Positions 10,504 to 21,200 of a stretch of DNA of 64,000 nt are shown here, piece by piece. The DNA is taken from the NCBI RefSeq assembly GCF_001306915.1, contig NZ_LJTC01000015.1, positions 627 through 64,626 of the forward strand, read 5' to 3'. Source of the DNA: Pseudoalteromonas lipolytica (GTDB taxonomy: Bacteria > Pseudomonadota > Gammaproteobacteria > Enterobacterales > Alteromonadaceae). The notes below the pieces were generated by a model. The model was not told where the DNA came from. It did not search any database and saw only the letters and a program-made list of their open reading frames with translations. Each line of letters opens with the position of its first letter. The first letter of the stretch is position 1. Position numbers and translations under genes: made by a program.

Positions 10504-11784
10504 TTAAAGAAACAGTGGTTTGTAGTCGTTTTCTAATTGTTCAAACGACAAGTTACCAATAAAACGGCCAAAGCTTAGCCAGGTTGCTAGGCCTCGTAAG
10601 TCTTTAAAGTGTGGTGGTATAAATTTAGGGTCTTCAATCACACCTAAATCATGTAATTGCGATATCAGCCTGAAATCATCAATTGAGATTTTACCGACTA
10701 ATAATAAGTGCAATTGATCAATTCGGCCTAATTGAATGGCAACCCGAATAAGGTTATACACCAACACGAAACCTTTGATGTAGGCGATATCTTTGGTAAA
10801 AGGTAAGCCTGTTGCTGTGCTGCCTCTAAACACGCGTTGAGTAAGTGTATAGCTTTCGTCTTTACTCAACCCTTGCGCTACATAATCACGATAAATATCA
10901 ACAAATTCTGCGCCATCAATGACTTTAGTAATACCTTGAATACGGTTCACTAATTTTGCTAAACGTCGCGGCGTTGACTTTAAGGTAATAATTTCGGTCA
11001 AGACAGCAAGACCTTCTTGGGTGACCGTAGAGCTCGGAGTGCCTTTACTTAAGCAAGTTAAATATGGCTGTGCAAGACCATTTTGCGTGGTCCCAACATG
11101 GATCCAGCCTTCATGCACCTCAAGAATATCTAGCTCTCTTTGAGAAAATTTAACATCTTGATTAAGTTTAATATTATTTGCACCTGCCGCAGCATCACTC
11201 ACAATACCATCACTCAGAATAACCTCAACATCAATGCCTGGCATCGTTTGAGCTACTTGTGATGCTAAAATTTTTACTACATCTTCTGCATCAATGTTTT
11301 TTGGATCATCAGGCAAGATATCAGCATCAAGCATGCTTTTTAGCGGCTGCTCAAGCATGGTTGCAAGTTCAGAAAGTGAAGGCTCTCCAGCATGGAATAA
11401 ATCTTTTGGATGACCAAACAACTCAACAGACAAATCATGAAATTCAGGAGTACCACGATATTCAATCATACTGAGTACGGTTTTATATTCAGTACACATC
11501 TTGCTCATATATTGCGCAATTGGGTTTAATTGCCCTAGCTGGCTGATGATATCGCGATTTAAATCAGAAAACGCACGACGTAACTCACTTGGTACAAAAC
11601 CAAGGTCACGCTGTTGGTAATAGGCTTGATCAACTGTTGGGTTCTTTTGGCACTTATGCTTAAAAAACTCTTCTTTGATTTGTTTATCCCAATTAATCGC
11701 ATCAAGGATACGAATGGGTGTTTGCAGTGCGATTAATCGGTCAGATAACTCGCGTGTTTTTGCTAATAATGCCTTATCTATCAT
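10504..11784 (-). CDS. QEGLA-motif (DUF1704) family protein, putative metallocarboxypeptidase
   Basis: A 426-residue DUF1704/TIGR02421 protein, annotated in other bacteria as flavohemoglobin-expression-modulating QEGLA motif protein. It contains HEGWIH (HExxxH) followed about 30 residues later by TQEGLAVL. The same combination of HExxxH and a downstream Glu forms the zinc site of the related eukaryotic tubulin tyrosine carboxypeptidases (MATCAP), so a metallopeptidase role is plausible, with an unknown bacterial substrate. No signal peptide, so cytoplasmic. It converges on the decarboxylase gene. Its start codon lies at the foot of a 14-pair inverted repeat that would also mask the ribosome-binding region. 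Confidence 0.85.
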   Translation of the reverse strand: MIDKALLAKTRELSDRLIALQTPIRILDAINWDKQIKEEFFKHKCQKNPTVDQAYYQQRDLGFVPSELRRAFSDLNRDIISQLGQLNPIAQYMSKMCTEYKTVLSMIEYRGTPEFHDLSVELFGHPKDLFHAGEPSLSELATMLEQPLKSMLDADILPDDPKNIDAEDVVKILASQVAQTMPGIDVEVILSDGIVSDAAAGANNIKLNQDVKFSQRELDILEVHEGWIHVGTTQNGLAQPYLTCLSKGTPSSTVTQEGLAVLTEIITLKSTPRRLAKLVNRIQGITKVIDGAEFVDIYRDYVAQGLSKDESYTLTQRVFRGSTATGLPFTKDIAYIKGFVLVYNLIRVAIQLGRIDQLHLLLVGKISIDDFRLISQLHDLGVIEDPKFIPPHFKDLRGLATWLSFGRFIGNLSFEQLENDYKPLFL

Positions 11785-11818
11785 GCTCTAGGCTCACTGT
11801 GTAATGAGCCTAGAGCAT
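11783..11818 (-). promoter_or_regulatory. 14-bp perfect inverted repeat over the start of the QEGLA-motif gene
   Basis: ATGCTCTAGGCTCA and TGAGCCTAGAGCAT are perfect inverse copies separated by eight bases. On the minus strand one arm contains the two last bases of the start codon and the whole Shine-Dalgarno region, so the RNA hairpin would close the translation start. It may equally be a dimeric repressor operator. No T-tract follows, so it is not a terminator. Confidence 0.65.
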
Positions 11819-11863
11819 AGGCTAAATTTGCATAATTACAAAGCAAAATTAAGCGTTTTTTAG

Positions 11864-12730
11864 CTAAAATTTAGCTTTTTTAGAGACTAATTTTCCGTCG
11901 TTGTAGAGAAGTAAACTGGGTACCGAATTAATGCCATTTTCGATAAATAAATCATTACCATAATCGATTGAAACTGGCATGGTTGCAGAGAATTTATCAA
12001 CATATTCTTGCACTGCGCTTTGGTCAGTCCATAACTGACTCACTTTAACCTCGACATCAACTCCTTGCTCTGCCAACTGATTAACATGTTGCTGTGCTAA
12101 TTCACACTGTTTTGCCATTGCAGGGCGCGTGTCGGCTAAGTACCAGTCGCACCATGTTGCGGTAAATAATACGGCTTTTTTTCCTTTGTTCGGAATAACC
12201 AAAGGAGTGGCTTGGCCTTGCTTTTCATTTAATAAGCGCGCTTCATCAACTTTGCCATTGTGTGATAACAAACGTAATGTGTTATCAAGCGGTTTATCAG
12301 CTTCGTGGCCTTGAAAAATCACCTTTTTATCACTATCAATCAATACATGAAAAGGGGTGCCCATAAATTCATAATGTTTAGCAACTTGCCCTGTGTGATC
12401 AGTAAAAATTGGCATAGTAAGTGAAAAACGCTCTTTAACCTTAGCAACAGCGTCTGCATCATCATTGAGATCAATATTAATAGCCACAAATTGAATTTTA
12501 TCGCCATATTGCTCATATGCATGCTGAAAATGTGGCATTTGCTCCATACATGGCTTGCACCAAGTCGCCCAAAACTTTAAGTAAACGGGCTTCTTGCCTA
12601 AGTAGCTGTCAAGTTTAACTATTTTCCCCGCTTCATTTTCTAACATCAGGGGAGCTGTATTTGCTGATATGCTTTTGCTTACAAGCAACAAGCCTGTTAG
12701 TAGTATCAGGGGTATAAACTTATATTTCAT
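11864..12730 (-). CDS. Periplasmic TlpA-like protein with two thioredoxin-fold domains
   Basis: A 288-residue exported protein: signal peptide (MKYKFIPLILLTGLLLVSKS..., cleavage near residue 23), then a TlpA/ResA-type thioredoxin domain (about 25-160) with the redox motif WATWCKPC and a cis-Pro at GTPFHVL. A second thioredoxin-like domain (about 178-285) starts FTATWCDWYLADTR, where the CxxC is reduced to one Cys, and has its own cis-Pro at NSVPSLLL. The first domain should exchange disulfides in the periplasm; the second may be a structural or partner-binding copy. It is a stand-alone gene ending about 80 bases beyond the QEGLA gene start on the same strand. Confidence 0.85.
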   Translation of the reverse strand: MKYKFIPLILLTGLLLVSKSISANTAPLMLENEAGKIVKLDSYLGKKPVYLKFWATWCKPCMEQMPHFQHAYEQYGDKIQFVAINIDLNDDADAVAKVKERFSLTMPIFTDHTGQVAKHYEFMGTPFHVLIDSDKKVIFQGHEADKPLDNTLRLLSHNGKVDEARLLNEKQGQATPLVIPNKGKKAVLFTATWCDWYLADTRPAMAKQCELAQQHVNQLAEQGVDVEVKVSQLWTDQSAVQEYVDKFSATMPVSIDYGNDLFIENGINSVPSLLLYNDGKLVSKKAKF

Positions 12731-12932
12731 TGTGTGTCCCTCAAATAAAATCTATCTTAAGTTTAAGGTAAGAGAAAATATTGTAAATTTTCGACATCTG
12801 CTATCTAAATGTGATTTTACTGATTTATCGCAAAGTAAGGTTTTAAAAATACAACAACACAATTAATACCGACATAAAATAGCACTAAACTTTTTATAGA
12901 TCTGAAACGTATTACTTCAAAAAGGAGTTATC

Positions 12933-13193
12933 ATGAAAAATGAACTAGACGGTAAATTGATCCTCTCAGTGTATGAAAAAATCATACAACACGGTGAAGA
13001 CCATGAAGATGGAAAGCTTTATGAGGGTATTTGCGCTTTTTCGGATATCGATGGTTATACGGTCTATCTAAAAGGCAGTGGCGTGTTACTGCGCTTTGGT
13101 TTTCACAATACTTATCACCTTGACTATCAACATGAAAAGAACAAAGAGGACTTTTTAAAGAAAGTGCTTTATATCGCAGAACAGGAACTGTAA
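12933..13193 (+). CDS. Small DUF3081-like protein
   Basis: An 86-residue acidic protein beginning MKNELDGKLILSVYEKI, with a beta-rich centre (FSDIDGYTVYLKGSGVLLRFGFHNTYHLDY) and C-terminal helix. The pattern resembles the DUF3081 family of small marine gammaproteobacterial proteins, which has no known function; I am moderately sure of that match. AAGGAG sits seven bases before the ATG. A second small gene starts seven bases after its stop, so the two are probably cotranscribed. Confidence 0.75.
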   Translation: MKNELDGKLILSVYEKIIQHGEDHEDGKLYEGICAFSDIDGYTVYLKGSGVLLRFGFHNTYHLDYQHEKNKEDFLKKVLYIAEQEL

Positions 13194-13200
13194 AGAAGTA

Positions 13201-13500
13201 ATGAAACGACGGGTAAAAGCTGAGTCAAAGCAACAGCAAGCGTTTATTAACCAAGTTATTAATGAGCTAAAATCTAACCCAGATAAGTTAGATATCATTC
13301 GCGAAAACCTTAGTTACTATCGTGAACAACAGTTCCTCAAGCGTGGTTTTCTACTAGCTATTGAGCGCTTTGATTGGGTATTTGAAGCAAGTAACGATGT
13401 AGAGCAAATCTGTGCGCAAATTCTAGCCGATGATTACATTGGCAAACGTTTGCGCCGCTATCCCTTGCTATACAAGGGCATTTTGGAACGTACCTATTAG
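13201..13500 (+). CDS. Small hypothetical protein, basic N-terminus, helical
   Basis: A 99-residue predicted helical protein (MKRRVKAESKQQQAFINQVI...) with a basic start, a heptad-like middle (NELKSNPDKLDIIRENLSYYREQQFLKRGF) and a terminal RLRRYPLLYKGILERTY segment. No family recognised and no catalytic motif, signal peptide or membrane segment. It follows the DUF3081-like gene by seven bases with a purine-rich AAAGAAG before its ATG, consistent with an operon of two. Confidence 0.7.
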   Translation: MKRRVKAESKQQQAFINQVINELKSNPDKLDIIRENLSYYREQQFLKRGFLLAIERFDWVFEASNDVEQICAQILADDYIGKRLRRYPLLYKGILERTY

Positions 13501-13577
13501 TTCTCCCACCGCTAAAACATGATCTGTCCGGTAAAAAATGCTAGGTTAGCGCCATTTTGAAATAACGAGAACTGGAC

Positions 13578-15173
13578 ATGTCAAAAACTATAAACTCTCA
13601 CAACACCCATGAGGGTGGCAATAATGGGTTGTTTAACCGATTTTTAGCCACCGTTGAATTTTTGGGTAATATGCTCCCCCACCCTATCACTTTATTTGCA
13701 ATGTTCTGCGTTGCTATTATCGTTTTTAGCGGCATTGCCGATTGGTATGGTTTAAGCGCTATCGACCCTCGCCCTGAAGGCGCTGCTGGTCGTGACCCTG
13801 ATGGTGTTATTGAAGTTGTCAGCCTACTCAGTGCCGAAGGCCTGCAGCGTATCGTTACTGGCCTTGTTACAAACTTCACCAGCTTTGCACCACTTGGTAC
13901 GGTATTAGTCGCTTTATTAGGTGTAAGTGTTGCAGAACACTCAGGTTTACTCTCTGCTGCAATGCGCGGCATGGTAATGGGCGCATCAAAGCGTTTAGTT
14001 ACTTTTATGGTGGTGTTTGCTGCGATTTTATCAAATACGGCATCGGAACTTGGCTACGTCGTACTAATTCCATTAGCAGCCATGATATTCCATAGCCTTG
14101 GTCGTCACCCTCTTGCCGGTCTTGCTGCGGCATTTGCCGGTGTTTCAGGTGGTTACAGTGCCAATTTATTACTCGGCACCATTGACCCCCTACTTGCAGG
14201 TATCACCACGCCAGCAGCACAAATGATTGATCCAAATTACCAAGTTGGCGCTGAAGCAAACTGGTATTTCATGATGATTTCGGTATTTTTAATTGCCATT
14301 TTAGGCACATTCGTTACCGAGAAAATCGTTGAGCCACGTCTTGGTAAGTACAACCCTGATGAAGCAAGCAACGATTTGCCTAAAAATGATATTGCCGGTT
14401 TAACCGATAAAGAAAAATCAGGTCTTAAGTGGGCAGGTGTGTCACTGTTAGTGGTGTCATTATTACTTGCTTGGACAATTGTTCCTGAAGACGGCATTTT
14501 ACGTAACCCGGAAACAGGCCTTGTTGCACACTCGCCATTTTTAAAAGGCATTGTGGTCTTTATCTTTGTGACTTTCGGTATTCCGGGTTTTGTATACGGC
14601 CGCGTTGTTGGCACCATGAAAAACGATAAAGATGTCATCGATGCCATGAGTAAAAGCATGAGCTCGATGGGGATGTACATTGTGCTGGTTTTCTTTGCAG
14701 CACAATTCGTTGCCTTCTTTAAGTGGACCAACCTAGGTACAATTTTAGCCATTAACGGTGCAGCTCTTTTACAAGCATTAAACCTAACAGGCCCTGAAGT
14801 ATTCGTGCTATTCATTTTAATGTGTGCATTAGTAAACTTAAGCTTAGGTTCTTCATCTGCACAATGGGCTGTAACGGCCCCCATCTTCGTGCCAATGTTA
14901 ATGCTAATCGGCTATGCGCCAGAGACTATTCAAGCGGCGTACCGAATTGGTGACTCGGTTACTAACCTTATCACCCCAATGATGAGCTATTTTGGCTTGA
15001 TACTGGCTGTTGCCACTAAGTATAAGAAAGACATGGGGATTGGTACATTGGTTGCGACCATGCTTCCTTACAGCATGATCTTCTTTATTGGTTGGGTCGC
15101 GTTATTCTACTTATGGGTATTTGTTCTGGGTTTCCCAGTTGGCCCTGAATCACCGATTTACTATCAGCCTTAA
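13578..15173 (+). CDS. AbgT family transporter
   Basis: A 531-residue inner-membrane transporter of the AbgT family, with about nine to eleven hydrophobic segments plus two re-entrant-type loops. Family marks: LGNMLPHPITLFAMFC near the start, ASELGYVVLIPLAAMIFHSLGRHPLAGL, AFAGVSGGYSANLLLGTIDPLLAG, and LGSSSAQWAVTAPIFVPMLMLIGYAPE with DSVTNLITPMMSYF. Known members take up p-aminobenzoyl-glutamate (AbgT) or export sulfonamides and folate intermediates (MtrF). The substrate here is not evident. The start ATG is preceded by a modest GAGAA sequence. It ends at a bidirectional terminator shared with the giant gene on the other strand. Confidence 0.93.
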   Translation: MSKTINSHNTHEGGNNGLFNRFLATVEFLGNMLPHPITLFAMFCVAIIVFSGIADWYGLSAIDPRPEGAAGRDPDGVIEVVSLLSAEGLQRIVTGLVTNFTSFAPLGTVLVALLGVSVAEHSGLLSAAMRGMVMGASKRLVTFMVVFAAILSNTASELGYVVLIPLAAMIFHSLGRHPLAGLAAAFAGVSGGYSANLLLGTIDPLLAGITTPAAQMIDPNYQVGAEANWYFMMISVFLIAILGTFVTEKIVEPRLGKYNPDEASNDLPKNDIAGLTDKEKSGLKWAGVSLLVVSLLLAWTIVPEDGILRNPETGLVAHSPFLKGIVVFIFVTFGIPGFVYGRVVGTMKNDKDVIDAMSKSMSSMGMYIVLVFFAAQFVAFFKWTNLGTILAINGAALLQALNLTGPEVFVLFILMCALVNLSLGSSSAQWAVTAPIFVPMLMLIGYAPETIQAAYRIGDSVTNLITPMMSYFGLILAVATKYKKDMGIGTLVATMLPYSMIFFIGWVALFYLWVFVLGFPVGPESPIYYQP

Positions 15174-15191
15174 AGCGCTTCTTAAAGGTGT

Positions 15192-15222
15192 AAAAAAGCC
15201 AAGCTTTGAAGCTTGGCTTTTT
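15192..15222. terminator. Bidirectional terminator between the AbgT gene and the giant adhesin gene
   Basis: GCCAAGC pairs with GCTTGGC (extendable by flanking A/T pairs), with six A on the left and five T on the right, so it works on either strand for two convergent genes. Confidence 0.92.
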
Positions 15223-15227
15223 AATGT

Positions 15228-18200
15228 TTATCGATATGTTCGATAATAACTGCGTCTTATCATTGTCAATGCGAATAATAACAAGATTAAGCTCATTGGC
15301 AGCGTACCACCGCCACTGGTTTTGTGTTCTACACTCACCTGCTTATACGCTTTAACAACCACATTAAATTGTCCTTGTGTTGTTCCGCCATCACCATCTG
15401 AGATAACAAAGGTGACTGTGTCAGTACCTTCAAAACCTGCATTTGGAGTATAGGTAATCGTCCCATCATCGTTAATGACCACACTGCCATTCTCTGCTGT
15501 GGCTGAAATTATAGTGAAGTCATTATTATCTTCATCTGTCACATTTGCCAAAATATCAATCGTGACTGGACTTTGATCATCGGTGCTAACATCAATGATG
15601 GCATCTATCATCGGCGCTTCATTGGCTACGACGTCAACTATCACTGTCGCAAAATCAGCCCCTCCCTGACTATCTGAAATGCTATAACTAATCGTTGCAA
15701 TTCCTAGGTGCTCTGCTTGCGGGACAAAATAAAGTAAATTATTAACAATACTTACTTCACCAATGTCTACTGCTGCGGATGTCAGAATTAACGAATCATC
15801 ATTCGCATCTGTGTCATTCGAGAGTACATCAAGATATGTACTAATGTTGCGTTTAACCCTAACCATATCATCTTCAGCAACCGGTTGAGTATTTGTACTC
15901 ATTGTACTGGCAATACCACTTGGATCTTCGATGATACGATTTACTTTTCCGTCGGCGTCATTTGGGCCACCGTCTTCAATAGTAAGTTGAACACACCAAT
16001 GTCCTTCAGTTAATCCTTGGGTATACTGAGCATCATGTGGTGGTGGACAGAAGCCTTCTGCACCAGGTGCTGATGCAATACTATTGCGACTATCTACGAC
16101 AAACTCAGTCCATCCGGTATGCATTAGCTTACGATATACAGCATTGCTCGGAATAGGTGCAAACTGAGCTATAACAATGCCGACTGACTGACCCGCTACG
16201 GGGATTTGGCTAACGTTAAAGTCAAAGACTCCGCTAGCATAATCAAATCCAGCATCTGCTGTGGCACCTGAACCATAATTCCCGTAATGCATTACTTCTT
16301 GCTCTGACACTCCGGTATTGGTGCCATGTGCTACAAACGCTACATGACCTAGGCTAAGTTGCAAACCTGGCTCGGTTTCCATTAAGAAAAATTCACTTTC
16401 GTTCAGTTTTTCTTGTACAACGTTGAGCGCTAACGAATCAGCATCTAAATAATCAGGTATGCCATCATTATCAGCATCCCCGTAACCTTCTTCATTATCA
16501 GGAATACCATCAAAGTCAGTATCTTCAGAAGATAATTGAGGCATTGAGTCAACAATAGTCAGTTCTAATAGTGAAGAACCCGCTTGTTGTCCGTCAAACA
16601 CGCCGACTTCAAATTGATACGTCCCTAGCTCAAGAAGTTGTGGATCAAAAGTAAAACTCTCTTCAACACTGTCAGTATCGACAATGGCACTATCAGACGT
16701 TAACCAACCATATATGTGTGTATCGGTTAGGTTTGCATCCGTTACTAGTGTCGTTAACGTTACATCACCACCTTGTCTATTTATGATTCGCGTCACTATC
16801 CCTTGCTGATTTGCAAAGACCTCAATGCTTGGCGCAACATTCCCCTCTTCGATGGTAAGAGTATGCTCACCTAATGGACCGACAACAGCATTCTCAGGCG
16901 TTGAAAACTGAAGAACCAGTGTTTCAGACTTCTCATCAATGTCATCAGATGACACGTTAACAATCAGACTCGCTTCACGTTGCCCTTTTTCAAATCTAAA
17001 TTCACCTTCAACTAGGTCATGGTCTGCACCCTCTAGCGCATCTCCAGATACTGTATATGGCACAACCACTGGGTAGTTAACGGCATCACCATTGAGAATT
17101 GCTTTAATAGAAACGGCCGTCCCCTCAGTTGCAGTTTGATTTTTACTAAAGTTAACCTGAGGAATAACATTGATTAACTGCGTTGCAGAAACTTGATCAT
17201 CGCCTTCCCCGGCGCTCCAAATCACAGTGTGAGTCCCCGGTGCAAAGAAACCTTTTGAGCTTGCGGTGACACGAACTGGGTTACCCAGTGCATCCTTCGC
17301 AATAGCAGTGCCCATATTCACTTTGGTGAAAAGACCTTTAGATGCAATTGTTTTGTCTTCTGGTGCTGTAATCGTAATTTCAGCTGCCGTAGACACAACA
17401 GATACCACCAATGTGACTTCAACCACTTCACCATTTGAATCTTTAATTTGATAAGTAATTACAACATCAGCATTCAAGCCAACTGGGGCTAAGTACTCTA
17501 GTTTGTTATCGACAATGCGGATCGTGCCAGCACTCACGGTTGCCTTAACAAGAGTAAGTTCATCACCGTCAACATCAATATCGTTTGCGAGCACATCAAG
17601 CACCACATACTCATTTAAATCCGCATTGATGGTAAAGTTATCTGGCATAGACACTGGCGCATCATTGATTGCGTTAACGACAATAGTTACTGTCGCAATA
17701 TTAGAGTTCAGCATGCCATCCGATACGGTGTAACTGAAACTATCAGTACCATTGAAGTCAGCGTTTGGTTGATACACCAGATGGTTTGCATCCATTATCA
17801 ATGTACCATTACTCACAGGTGTCACAAGATTAAGCGTAACCTCATCACCGTTTTCGTCGAAATAGTTTAGCGAAAAGGTAATGCTTTCATCTTCATCCAT
17901 GCTGAACTGTTCGTCATGGGTAACCGGTGCAACATTCGCGATAATGACAACACTGGTTGCATCTGAGGTAAAGGTTTCTGTATTACCATGGCCATCAACA
18001 TAGGTTACGACAACTGTGATTGTCGCGCCAATATCAGCTTCGGTTAGCATGTACTCTGCAAGCGTTGCACCAGTAATGATTTCGCCGTTACGCATCCATT
18101 GGTAGGTAAACTCACCTACGCCATCTGGGTCTTCGATTGTCGACTCAACAGCTAAGGTTTCACCTTCTTTTGCTTCACCAGTAATACTGATCCCGCCCGT

Positions 18201-21200
18201 GGCTTCATCGTTAACATCGGCCACTGTGATAGCAAAGGTTTGAGTATCGGTTAACCCTCCTGCATCAGTGGCAACTAAGTTGATACTATGAGTACCTACA
18301 TCATCATTACTCGGCGTACCGCTTAGCTCGCCTGTTGTAGGGTCAAAATCAAGCCAACTTGGCAGCTCTAGCGCACTTAATTTATAGCTATCTGCACTGT
18401 CTATATCTTTAACAGTAACAACATAACTATACGCTTCATCTTGTGTAGCCGACGTGACCGGGTGAGATTCAATAACAGGCGCATCATTGACTGCTAACAT
18501 GGTGATAGTCACTGAGGCTGTGTTTGACTGTGCACCTTCATTATCAAGTACAGAGTAAGTAAATGAATCAAAGCCCACATAATTGCTAATAGGCGTATAA
18601 GTAACTGTACCATCTACATTATTGGTAATATGACCAAATGCAGGGTTTGTTACAATATTCACTGAATCCTCATCAAGATGACCATCAATGTCTGAATCAT
18701 TCTGCGTCACATCAATAATCACGCTCTCATCTTCATTGGTCTGGATCACATCATTATTTGCTAATGGTGCATCGTTAACAGCTGTCACCGTAATGAACAC
18801 CTCTGCATGGTTTGACCAAAGGCCTAAATCGTCTTTAACACGATAAGTAAATGTGTCTGCTCCATAACTATTACTATCTGGTGTGTAACTGAACACGCCA
18901 TTGTTCACTTGTACATTACCGTGTTCAGGCTGTATAACAACTTCTAGACTCGTCTTATCAAGGGTGCCATCAACATCGCTATCGTTACCTAACACATTGA
19001 TATTATGAGATGTGTCTTCAAGTAATACGGCAGTGTCATTTTGTGCAACTGGCGCATCATTCACACTATTTACCGTTAAAGTGACTGTCGCAATATTTGA
19101 CATTAAAAACTGATCATCTTTGACACTATATTCAAAGCTATCAGTACCAAAGAAATCTGAATGTGGTGTAAAGCGGATTGTGCTTAACTCTTTATTGACA
19201 GTTAGCTCGCCATGCTTAGGGGCTTGCGTTATCGTCACATTCTCTGTAAGCAACTCACTATCAACATCAATATCGTTGTCAAGAATAGACAACTCAATTG
19301 ATGTATCTTCATCAAGTACACCTAAATCATTGGTCGCCACTGGTGCATCATTAACTTCACCGATAGTCACTAAAACACGTGCAATATTTGACACTGCACC
19401 TGCTTTATCTGCAATACGATACGTAAATGTATCGCTACCATTAAAGTTAGACGTAGGCGTGTAAACAATGCGCTCGTTTTGAACATTTGCTTGACCATTT
19501 TCAGGTGCAGAAACGACTGCTAAGCTTGATAAGTCGAGTGAGTCTCCTTCGTCAATATCAGCATCGTTTAGTGCAACATCAATTTCAATGGCCATGTCTT
19601 CTTCGGTCATCGCGCTATCGCTATTTGCAAGAGGCGCGTCATTAACAGGATTAATAGTAATGGTCACCGTCGCCACATCAGAACGGCCATGCTCTATGTC
19701 ATCGACTGTATAGCTAAATGTATCGGTCCCGTTAATATTCTCATTCGGCGTATAAGTGATCACACCATTTGCCGTATTCAAGCTAGTTTGACCTTGTGTT
19801 GGCGTTGTAACAATCATCACGCTTGCTGGGTTTAGCTTACTATCGACATCACTGTCATTGGCAAGAATATCAATCGCAACACTATTATCTTCATCAACAC
19901 TGGCGATGTCATTTTGCACATCGGGCGCGTCATTCACGTTCTCAACCGTAATAGTGAAAGTTTGCTCAACCGTTGCATTGGCACTGTCAGTGACGGTTAG
20001 CGTCACAGAGTGCACACCGACATCATCATTGCGAGGCGTACCAGTAAGCACACCTGTTGAACGGTTAAACACCAACCAGTCAGGGTAGTTTGTTGCTCCA
20101 TACTTCAAGGTATCGTCTTTATCGACATCGCTTGCGTTCAAGGTATAGATATAGCGATTATCCTCCGTTGCCACTGTAATTGGCGTTGAAGAAATCACCG
20201 GCTCGTCATTCACGTTTACAACCGAGATAGTGAATGATTGAGTATCAAGTGCATTAGCACCGTCTTTGACGCTCAAAGTAACAGCATGCTCACCCACATC
20301 ATCATTGCTTGGTGTTCCAGAAAGTACGCCCGTTGATGGGTTGATCGTCAACCAATTAGGGAGCTTCGTTGCCGCATACGTTAGGGTATCACCTTTGTCA
20401 GCATCCTTTGCTGTTAACGTGTAACTATAAAAACTGTCTTCGGTTGCCGATGTGATTGGCACAGAAGAAATTTCCGGCGCGTCATTCACATTTTCAACCG
20501 TGATAGAGAATGATTGCGAAACAGATGCGCCAGTACTGTCAGTAACAGTTAAAGTAATGGCATATGTACCAATGGTATGCTTATTTGGGGTACCATACAG
20601 TTCGCCCGTAGACCTTGTAAAGCCTAACCATCCAGGGATCTTCGTTGCTGTATAAGTCAACGTATCGCCTTTATCGATATCGCTCGCAACAAGGGTGTAG
20701 CTGTATGGCTGGTCTTGTGTTGCTGCTCTAATCGGCGTGGAAGAAATCACAGGCTTGTCATTCACGTTTTCAACCGAAATCGTGAATGATTGAATGTCAC
20801 TTGCATTTGCCTGATCGGTCACTGATATAGTCACCGTATGATCACCTACATCATCATTAGTCGGTGTACCCGCCAGCAGACCGGATGGGTTTAGCGATAA
20901 CCAACTTGGTAATTGGGTCGCTCTGTATGTAAATGTATCGTCCTTATCAGCATCAGATACTGTTAGTTGATACGAATAAAGCGTATCTTCTGTTGCTTGA
21001 GTAACCGCAATTGATGAAATGCTCGGCGCGTCATTTACACCAATCACCGTAATCGTGCCATTCACTGGCGTTATACTATTGCTGCCATCAGTTAAGTTAA
21101 ATGTAATACCCAGTGAGCCAGAAAAATTAGCCGCTGGTTTAAATGATAAATTTGCAAGTGTAGTGGTGACATCCGCGAGGGATCCACTGACTGTTAGTGT

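Noticed and set aside
18490-21060. Repeated blocks in the giant gene could suggest a tandem-repeat or CRISPR-like array
   Set aside because: Periodicity is ~250-300 bases and in frame, encoding NDAP-linked protein domains; repeats diverge at the DNA level and have no unique short spacers.
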